Source of the DNA: Trichostrongylus colubriformis
Taxonomy: Eukaryota > Nematoda > Chromadorea > Rhabditida > Trichostrongylidae
Assembly (NCBI GenBank): GCA_963978905.1
Contig: OZ022261.1
Span: forward strand, 4,403,992-4,467,991
Direction of reading: 5' to 3'
DNA: 64,000 bases
Position 1 is the stretch's first letter; every line of letters starts with the position of its first letter. The notes beneath the pieces are model-generated. The model was given only the letters and a program-made list of their open reading frames with translations, was not told the DNA's origin and ran no database searches. This document shows, piece by piece, positions 56,293 through 64,000 of this stretch. A program made the position numbers and the translations under genes.

Positions 56293-59200
56293 AAGCAATA
56301 TTTTTTACAATGGTTCATCGTGAGTGTACGTATAGAGTATTACGAATATTTACATTTAGATCACCTACGCATACATAGCACCGACCATTATTGTCTTTGG
56401 TATCATCGGCGATATACTCACTGTTATCACACTAACTCATCCACTATTGAGAGGGAGCTCAATCATATATACTTATCTCACACTACTTGCCATGACCGAT
56501 CTAGTAAGTATACACTTCTATTTTCGAAAAGAATTATTTTAAGTCATTGTGTTTGTTTGTCTGCGCCCCGCGGCGTGTACGAGTTTTTTTCGCGATTGAA
56601 TATGGCTTGAACGTCATGAAATTTAATTCGAAGAGAATCATGGAACTGCATCAACTTGTGAAATGCGCATCCGCGATTTGGAAATGATATAGAAACAACC
56701 ACAACATAGGCGACCTTCCGAAGCTTTAACTTGCAATCTTTGAAGGTTTCTTACGTTACCAGCCCACTGCGTCCTGAGCAGAATTCCTAACGACTCGTAC
56801 CGACGGCGTCGCGATTGCGACGCCGTGAAGCGAAAACTCGTCGACCCTAACCTAACAGGCACGCGTCGTAGTGACGAACTACTGCTCTTGTGCAGTTCGA
56901 AGAATGTTCACGATTTTTAATAGCTCTCCTCATAGATTTTTAGGTCATTATGACTTGTATATGAGTTCGAAGGCATACATGTAGGATCCTTTACGATGAA
57001 CTGAGCACCTATCAGTGCGCCATCACATAAAAGTATGTTTCTGAAAATCGTAGAAAGCACCGTGAAAATCGTGAGACATTAATGCCAACGCTACATATAA
57101 TCGGAATTCGTATGCAAAGGGAGATCACGTCATTACGAATATAACTTACATTGTGAATTAGAATAATAAGATAATGGTCAAACGATAGAGTCGCGTTAAC
57201 CAACGAATGAACCAGACATGCAGAGCTTGAGATTCCAACTTGGCCTCAGAGTCTGAGGCTCAGACCTGTATAGTCCAACTTTATCCAGACATAATCCCTA
57301 TGGCTTACCAACGAGAGCTCCAAACTAGCAGCATAAAGAAAGTTGTAGTGAAAATCTCATACAGATTGAATGGAGTCTGATTCAAATTCATCAAGATATT
57401 CTTTAACTACAGTAGAAAGAATCACCATCCACTCGATTATTGTCAATTTGGTGACAGCCAAAAAATTATATTGATTTAGTTCACGCAATTCTCAGTGGTA
57501 CCAATGATTATGTGGTTACTTGAAATCCGCGCATGTTCTTCGAGTGCTTCCTTCTTCTACGCCCACATCGGATTCCCCTTGGTAAGAGCTTTTTGGATAT
57601 TATATACGACATCAATCGGAAACGCTGGACAACGTCTGGCAAACGAAGCTAGGTTTTCTTCACTTCACTCAACGCTGGAAATAATACAATAATTCGTAAA
57701 CTCCCTTATATCGTTCAAAAACACTGGCAGTAGCAAGGTTGACAAATCGGTGAATGTAGAAGTAGGGGTGTTCGGCAGTGTAACAGTAGAGAAAGAACGA
57801 AGTCAAAGAGCGAAAACCCTATAAATAGGGCCGTAAAGATCCATGGGTGTATGTCGTTGGGACAGAAAAATCGCGATGCGGCGTGGCACCCGCGACGTTC
57901 GCGCACGAGTCGCCCGTGTCTGATTGGGGCAATCTTCGGCTTAGCATATATTGAAGAAGTATATATTGAAATCCTCTTACAATGGGTCCATATCACCGAA
58001 TATCGGCATACAAGTTTCAAAAAAGGCATTCATACAAGTATGGGTATCGCCTATCGACTTACATCTTAATCATGTATAAAGATCTTTGAAATGAGGAATC
58101 AAATTTTCATCCGTATTTTTTGCCGACCCCTCGCCAAACGAGAAATCCGTTTTTTTTTTCGGCGCCATCGACTGAACGATTGCCGTGTACAATGATCTCC
58201 AATGAGGTCTCACAATCTTCAATGATGAGCTCTGTTACAGAATGCTGCGTTTGATTTCGATCGGGGAGTTCTAGAATAAGTACAACCGGCATAAATCTCC
58301 TCATCTGACCTCAAATCTCAACCCAAGTGGTGCTCGTCAAGACAAATTTAGTCGATTCCACGTAGGTCACACTGATTGATCAAGTTTTGAGAGGGCTAAA
58401 CATAGACAAAAAAACGCACTCATGAATGACGTGACCCTACCCTAATCAACGGAGCCTTGCCACATATCCCGGCAATCCCCCCCCCCCCCTCAGCTTATTG
58501 CCTTTCATGACTAGTCTCGAGTGCGTGGATGAAAACATATTAAAGCGAAAAGAGTAAAGCAAGAAATTTTGCTTTTCTGCTATAAGTCGACATCAAAAAC
58601 TCTTTTTCAGTGCAATGCGCTCATGGGATCGTCTGTATGGATAGTTGTATTCCTCACCTTCACACAATATATAGCTGTCTGCCGCCCGTTCGACTATGTA
58701 CTGCGGTACGCCCTTAGAAGTAATCTTAAGTCTTGATTGTTATTGACAGACCAAGATTTAGGTCAAGAAGAGTTTGTTTTATTCTTTTCGCCATCGCTTA
58801 TGTACTCAATTTTCTCATTTACGCTCCATGGGCTGCGAAAAAAGAGGTTCACAACCTGAAACAACTTGCTGGAGAGGTGAGCTGAAGCTACAAGGAGTTT
58901 CCAGTTCCATTGCAAAGAGGTGACCGCTAACAGTAGGCGATCTTAAACGATAGTGAAACATTGGAGTTTTCCTTATTTCTCAAAAAAAAAATTTCCTGTT
59001 TCTCGAATTATGCCACGCTTTAATAGCAGTAGCTGATGCACAACTCGAGCCACGCGAATCTGTGATATGTGGCAGTAATATTATACACTTAAAATGGCGC
59101 AATCGCTCGTGTTAAGAGCTAGCTCAAGTCTTCCGGGTTGCGTAGGAGTAACTAGATCATAGCACACGTGGATGTGGGCCAGAATACTTGATCTTGGTCA

Positions 59201-60444
59201 ACTCCCGGCTACCATGCCCCTTCGCGCACCACCGATTTACAATAAATGCAGCAACAAATCGCCGCGCACGATGGTTCAGTTCGCGCAACGCCGTGAATCA
59301 GCTCGAGTGTCTTGATCTACACTCACATCCGTACTCGCACTCCTTTCACCGCTTCACCGCGGCCTGATACCGTCGAAGATCTTCGGGTTTTCGTGGAGGA
59401 AGGTACAGTCACATTCTTGTCATCGCTATGCTGACACTGTTGTCGCTAATCACGCAGTGTGGCCATTTTCGAATTTGGAAATTCGAACACGACTTGAAGA
59501 TTCATGGAAACTGAACACTTCTGAATTTTCATAATAATTCTTCGGCTATAATGCAAAAAAGAAAACTGAGGTCATATATCTGCCATGCGCTCAATTGTGT
59601 GTCAGAAAACGATGGTGGAGTTTAAGTGCTGGAGATAAGGAGTGTGTCATAATTGGAAGTTATTGTAATTTCATAAAAACATCACCTCAATCTCATGTTT
59701 AGACGGATTTTCCTACGGAAATTTGCCCATTCATCGTCTGTGATACACGAAGAGCTCAGTGGTTTACGCTTTACGAGGCTGTACGAGAGTTCATCAGTCG
59801 AGTTTTTCCGTTTTTTCTCGTTGCTTATATGAATGCTAGAATTCTGATAACCTACAGGTAAATCTTCGTATTAGCTGCTTGGCCGATTTGACGTCGCTGT
59901 TTTTCTTCTTCTGACTTTTATTTTCTTTTAGAAATACCAAAAAAGATCGAATGTTGAGAATTTCAATTACACAAAAACGTTCTTTGTCTGCGAAAAGTGA
60001 AAAGGTGATCTCTCGTACCTTTTATTACGAGCTTATGTAATTTTATCAACACTCAACATCGTTAAGGAAGAAAAACGGCTATTCGCTTTATTATTTGCTA
60101 TTATTATTGTTTTCTTCATGTGTACTATACCAGCAGCCCCTCTCACGATTCTTGTAGCCGACAGTAAATCCGACAACTTCCCCTTTCAAGTAAGTTTCTG
60201 AAATGGAAAGATCACCTCTTCCAAAAACATGATGTGACGAAGCAATGCGTCGTTTAAGATTTTCCGAGCAATTGTCAACTTACTGGAGTTCACGAAATTC
60301 GCTTTGAACTTTTACTTTTATTGCCTAATCAATCCTGATATTCGACGGATTTGTATACATGTCATCACATGTAAGAGGGTACCCCTACCACCGAGGTTCA
60401 AGGGACAACCTACAACGCCTGCCGTTTCTCTATATACCAGGTAA
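56293..60444 (+). CDS. Rhodopsin-class neuropeptide-type GPCR, N-terminus incomplete
   Basis: Exons: 56293-56319 (tentative), 56360-56503, 57480-57581, 58611-58705, 58750-58876, 59703-59857, 59932-60004, 60067-60189 and 60259-60444. All are phase-consistent. They encode TM1 (IVFGIIGDILTVITL), TM2 (LLAMTDL then FTQFSVVPMIMWLL), the loop with RACSSS, TM3 (VWIVVFLTFTQYIAVCRPF), TM4 (CFILFAIAYVLNFLIY APW), extracellular loop 2 with Cys (EICPFIVC), TM5 (REFISRVFPFFLVAYM), a basic third loop (TKKDRMLRISITQKRS), TM6 (LLFAIIIVFFMCTIPAAPL) and TM7 (FALNFYFYCLINPDIRR). The protein should sit in the plasma membrane and couple a peptide-like ligand to G proteins; it most resembles nematode FMRFamide/neuropeptide receptors. 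The DRY motif is replaced by TQY. The signal for the true start was not found. CAG|GTAACC at 60441 may splice to 60526-60580, replacing the TAA at 60442. Confidence 0.88.
56560..56850. mobile_element. Family H-related repeat in GPCR intron
   Basis: Shares ACAACATAGGCGAC(C)TTCCGAAGC and the ACCAGCCCACTGCGTCCTGA block with 29695-29965. It lies in the intron between the TM1 and TM2 exons. Confidence 0.6.
57725..57830. mobile_element. Family C fragment
   Basis: GTAGGGGTGTTCGGCAGTGT, AACAGTAGAGAAAGAACGAA and ACCCTATAAATAGG correspond to the left part of family C. It lies in the GPCR intron between the TM2 and TM3 exons. Confidence 0.6.
58015..58390 (+). mobile_element. Family E repeat, copy 3, inverted
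   Basis: Reverse-complement match to 47310-47780: GACCCCTCGCCAAACGAGAA, ATGATCTCCAATGAGGTCTC. The coding end IAYRLTS followed by a stop is kept near 58050. It sits in a GPCR intron. Confidence 0.7.
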
Positions 60445-60525
60445 CCAGGTGATATTCATCAATTCGTTTCCGGTTACGTGGATACACGAATCGGAATCGC
60501 TTCATATAGCTGAACTGCTTTACAG

Positions 60526-60580
60526 GTCTTCGAGGAACACTACTACCCAAGTTCGGAACGGGTGCAGCCGAAGTATTGAT
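60526..60580 (+). CDS. Possible alternative C-terminal GPCR exon
   Basis: A good acceptor (TGCTTTACAG) precedes 55 nt that continue the GPCR frame from ACC AG at 60440 and read SSRNTTTQVRNGCSRSID up to GAT|GTAAGA. It is Ser/Thr/Arg-rich, like receptor tails. If used, the receptor would continue beyond the TAA at 60442, and further exons would have to lie downstream of the family B insertion at 60600. Confidence 0.45.
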
Positions 60581-60599
60581 GTAAGATACGTCCCCTCAA

Positions 60600-61022
60600 A
60601 AGAATCGTCCACGAAAAAATTAGTTTTTCTGTTACCCATACATTTGAGTTGCATTTGCCTAATGTGGGCCGCATGTGAAACTTCACGCGAAAAAATATGA
60701 ATTGGCTGAGATGTAGCACCACAAAGTCTTGGCCGGGTGTGCGAGGCTTCGAGCAAGTGCCCATCCCGTCGTCCGCCGCGGTCAGAGACGCATTGTAGGG
60801 AGAAAAAGTTACGCAAACAGTCCCAATCTCCGTTCCCAGTCGCGCGGACGACGGGACAAGGCTTTTATTCGGAAGCCCCGCCCGCCCGGCCGAGAATTTG
60901 GGGAGCTGTATCTTAGCCAAATTCTCATTTTTTCGCTTGAAACTCTGCATGCGACCCTTATTAGGCAAAAATAACATGAATACATGAGTGACAAAGAAAC
61001 TTATTTCCCCGTGAACGATTCC
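60600..61022. mobile_element. Family B inverted-repeat element, full copy
   Basis: AAGAATCGTCCACGAAAAAA starts it and TTCCCCGTGAACGATTCC ends it. The arms of about 190 bp carry TTTGCCTAATGTGGGCCGCA and its counterpart, with GTCGTCCGCCGCGGTCAGAG centrally. The overlapping 165-codon minus frame is repeat sequence. It begins 20 bp after the donor at 60581. Confidence 0.85.
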
Positions 61023-62684
61023 ATTAAATGTAGCTATCATGTGTAATCGAGAATTTCAAGGGAACAGAAAGCGTCTCTCATATTGAACCCTGCACGGCAG
61101 ACGTGGTCATGGAACCTTCTATTCAGAAAAATACAGTCATCAGAGATAGCGAAAGTCAAATACACACCAGAGGAGAACGAGTGTAATGATGGTTGATTGT
61201 TTTTCTTGTTATCCTTTTACTTCGGAGTTGTACATTTTTCTCATCCACTGATATTTTCAAGGAAAAGAATATCTTGCGAAGAGATCTTGTGTATTCGTTT
61301 TTGAAAAGAGTCTATCATTGAAGGTACAGCTCGCGATAACCAGATTAGTCGACTTATCAGACCCTTAGGTGAAAGTCCATGCTGCACCCTTTTTATGCCG
61401 CCTCGGTGCGCCATTACGACGCCACATCCAGTTGTACCCACTCCAGCCACGCCCAATCGAGCTCCTTAGCGGATAGCTGAGCCAAAGAGGCTCGTGTGGG
61501 TGTAGCCTCACGGCGCATCATGGCAGCAGAAAGGTGCTGGAGGATCCCCAAGGATCTACAGCTCCAATACAGTAAATGACTAATCTGATCACAGCAAGAT
61601 GTGCCTTTAACTTTTCGAAATATGTACATCTTTTCAAAAAACTCATAAATTAGATTCCCTTCATTCTCCGCGGTGTCGACGGCAGGGCGTGGCAGCGTCA
61701 TCTCTAAGTCTCTGCCCGTGCCACTCTGCTTCGCCGGCTGTGAACGCAGTCACGCCCCGCCGGCGCAGGCACGCTGGCCTGACGGGTGTGTACCGTTACG
61801 TCAGAATTTCCCATCAGCGGCGTACGATGCGATATCTTAGAAAGATTACACGGTAATGCTAGGAGCCCATACATAGTTCACTTGTAATCCTTCGGGACCC
61901 AACAACACGGCGCCTTCCGCTCGTCTGCATCGCTTCACCGACACTCCGCCTGCGAAATCCTGACATGGTGGTACACGCCCGCGCCCCACTGAGAGTGAAT
62001 GCGGCCTTATCAGATATGCACAGTGATCATGCCACTTTTCGAAAACTGCGTTGTATGTATTGATTTGTAAATCATGATATAAAGGTGCTATACATTTCGC
62101 GACATATGTATGCACAATAAACCACACTTTAAAGGCAGCATTAGGGGAAAGTGGACGAAAAGTAAAAGAAGTAGTGAATGTGAAAGTCGAGATGCCTAGT
62201 AACAGGACAGTGGAGGAAAAACGGATGGAAATGGCCAAAAACCCGAGAAATAGGACCCTCTTCCCACTGTTGATTCTCGACGCGGACGACCTGTTCGACA
62301 AGAGGCGGGTAGTCTGACCTAGTTTTCCATTGGCATGTTGCCAAGTAAACACAAGGGAATGTTTGGAAATACGACAGCATCTACTCTTTGGAGTGAACTT
62401 CAAGCTAAAAATGCGAAAGCGCGCCGTAAAACCTTCGATCCTGCAGCATCTCCTCGGCCGCTCCCACCCCAGTCAATCGGGAATTAGGTCATCGGAAGGC
62501 GGGCTCGTTGTATGCAAGAGGCGGAACAGTTGGACGGTTGCGGCGTTTTGCAGCGCTTCTACAGCTCGGAGCGGCGCTTTTTCACCGAATTTCGCCACAG
62601 ATAGCCTTCTTAGACCCAGGACTACCATGTGAGTGACTTCTTGTAGGGAATTCGCCATTACCACATCACCCCTAATGCTGTCTT
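61023..62684. other. Gene-free sequence with repeat pieces
   Basis: Family A material lies at about 61657-61787 (GGCAGGGCGTGGCAGCG; GTGCCACTCTGCTTCGCC), with a right-end piece GAATGCGGCCTTAT near 62000. A family C fragment (ACCCGAGAAATAGGACCCTC) lies near 62235, and C-related sequence at 62480-62600. The 185-codon minus frame at 61846-62403 spans these repeats and is not supported as a gene. Confidence 0.5.
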
Positions 62685-63143
62685 TAAAGGAACCGGAAGG
62701 GTCCGAAACAAGAGGAAGATGCAAGGAAATGAGCATTTTGTAACGAACACTCAAAGCTAGGAGCGATAATCGGCGAAAAAACCCGGATTCAAAAGCGCGA
62801 CGCTGTGGTGTGTATTCGCATTACATTCGCATCAACACACTGACTTTCCGAGTTGTCCGCTGTTGGAGACGGGCCGCGGGCCAACGTTAGTTGTAGCACC
62901 TGACTCCCAACGCAGTGGAGTAGCCACTCCCAACTACATTAGCGTTCATGTAAGTACATCTACAAACAATATAAGAAAGAACAAAGGAAAAAGTAAAAGG
63001 AAATAACAACTTCATAATGGAAGCATCTCCTCTTGGCACCGTGCCAAGGCGTCAAATTGGCGAGTTTGTGTCGGCCACCTAAACTCGTCCAAACTACGTC
63101 TGTTGTACCGTAGGCCAAAGTGAACCCCTTCCGGTGTCTTTAA
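62685..63143. mobile_element. Family D element, copy 4, TTAA at both ends
   Basis: TTAAAGGAACCGGAAGGG starts it and CCCCTTCCGGTGTCTTTAA ends it. Full-length inverted counterpart of 30425-30891, with the same interior: TTCAAAAGCGCGACGCTGTG and CTTGGCACCGTGCCAAGG. Confidence 0.85.
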
Positions 63144-63368
63144 CGGTTTGCGCTGAGGATATACAATAGATAACATCGTCACCGGACTTACGTGAGGACT
63201 GGTTTGCCTGGCATGGAAATGAAAGTAATACTTTAGCTCTCAGCACAAACTTTATATGTATATACATCATGCACATATCTGAAACAAGTACACAAACACT
63301 TACCCACATTTACTTGCGCTGATGCTTGCACACAGTGGCAGTCTGCAGATCTGACTCCACAAAATATA

Positions 63369-63874
63369 CAGTACCGCTCAAAAGTCTTCGGCCAAATGGA
63401 TTTTCGCTTGGGTTTTTCACTTGTAACTTTTTTGTGACTGGACCGATCTGAGAGAAATTTTAGTATGTTTTACTTGGAGACACTTCATACTAAATAAACT
63501 ATTTGGCGCTCAATGGTGTGAGATACGTGGTCAAATGCAGTTTTTTGTTTTTGAAGTGCCATCCCTATGCCGTCCCGCTGTGCCGCTGTCATCAAAAGTC
63601 GTGGTCTTTCTACAAAATATTGATGTTCTCTGAGGCTTGCTCGTTTTGTTTTTGTAAAGAAAGCCGTTTTTCTTGACCAAGCCTTTTTCTTTTTTCGATG
63701 GTCTTGTGGTAAATTCTTGTAAAAAACCACGAAAAGAGTCAAGCGGCACCCAAGTATAGAAGGAAATGTTGGCAATAGGTTCAGGCACCACATATTAAAA
63801 TTTTGTCAAATTTGGTCAAGTATAAAAGAGTTATGACAAAAAAGTGTTTGGCCGAATACTTTTGAGCGCTACTG
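63369..63874. mobile_element. Tc1/mariner-type non-autonomous element
   Basis: CAGTACCGCTCAAAAGTCTT and its right-hand counterpart TTTTGAGCGCTACTG form inverted termini of about 28 bp with two mismatches, flanked by TA on both sides. The minus strand holds an open frame (63485-63793) with the string ERPRLLMTAAQRDGIGMA. This is vaguely like the GRPR-plus-helix region of Tc1-type transposases, but the catalytic part is missing. Confidence 0.8.
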
Positions 63875-64000
63875 TAAACCTACTGAATTGGGAAGAATCT
63901 TTCGGCCTCGGATTACAGAACATGTACTGCCCTTCACCCAGTACTTGAAGTTGATATTTCTAACTTGAAGGAATCGCGCAGGAAAGTGAATTTCTATGTT

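Noticed and set aside
60543..61040. 165-codon minus-strand open frame opposite the GPCR tail
   Set aside because: It coincides with the full family B element at 60600-61022.
61846..62403. 185-codon minus-strand open frame
   Set aside because: It spans pieces of families A and C and has no domain-like sequence or splice partner.
1..64000. CRISPR array, prophage or bacterial-type operon
   Set aside because: No regularly spaced repeats, no tightly packed co-directional frames and no ribosome-binding pattern; the DNA has eukaryotic introns throughout its genes.

Overview
The window looks like nuclear DNA of a parasitic strongylid (clade V) nematode, probably hookworm-like. Three multi-exon genes are clear. 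Their introns use GT..AG with nematode-type TTTCAG or TTNAG acceptors, and their best family matches are Caenorhabditis-type proteins. The spaces between exons are packed with small inverted-repeat elements and with Penelope-like GIY-YIG fragments of a kind common in hookworm genomes. Genus and chromosome cannot be fixed from sequence alone. In C. elegans sox-2, gcy-36 and gcy-31 are, from memory, X-linked, so X linkage is possible here.

Layout. 1-11481 has no recognisable gene; it holds a near-perfect 51-bp-arm hairpin, G tracts and a 145-bp tandem duplication. 11482-13186 (+) is a six-exon SoxB transcription factor gene, best matched to sox-2. 13187-24659 is gene-free and repeat-rich, with a GIY-YIG (Penelope-like) fragment at 23285-24060. 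24660-38226 (-) is a sixteen-exon beta-like soluble guanylate cyclase of the gcy-32/34/36 group (oxygen-sensing cyclases), with large introns full of miniature elements. 38227-56292 is a mosaic of repeats, including a mirror-image mariner derivative (51218-51900), a 1.3-kb foldback (52425-53716) and a repeat family (E) one copy of which keeps a 105-codon frame. 56293-60444 or beyond (+) is a rhodopsin-class neuropeptide-receptor-like GPCR in nine exons whose extreme N-terminus was not found. 60581-64000 is again repeats, ending with a Tc1/mariner-type element with TA target duplication.

Functionally, the sox-2 homologue is a developmental and neuronal regulator. The guanylate cyclase and the peptide-type GPCR are typical sensory or neuromodulatory signalling genes. 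They do not form an operon: they lie on different strands and are separated by more than 10 kb. No CRISPR array, rRNA or convincing tRNA was seen, and no bacterial-type gene cluster. The least explained structures are the repeat families, above all the TTAA-bounded families (C and D), the coding family E and its companion F, and the foldback elements.
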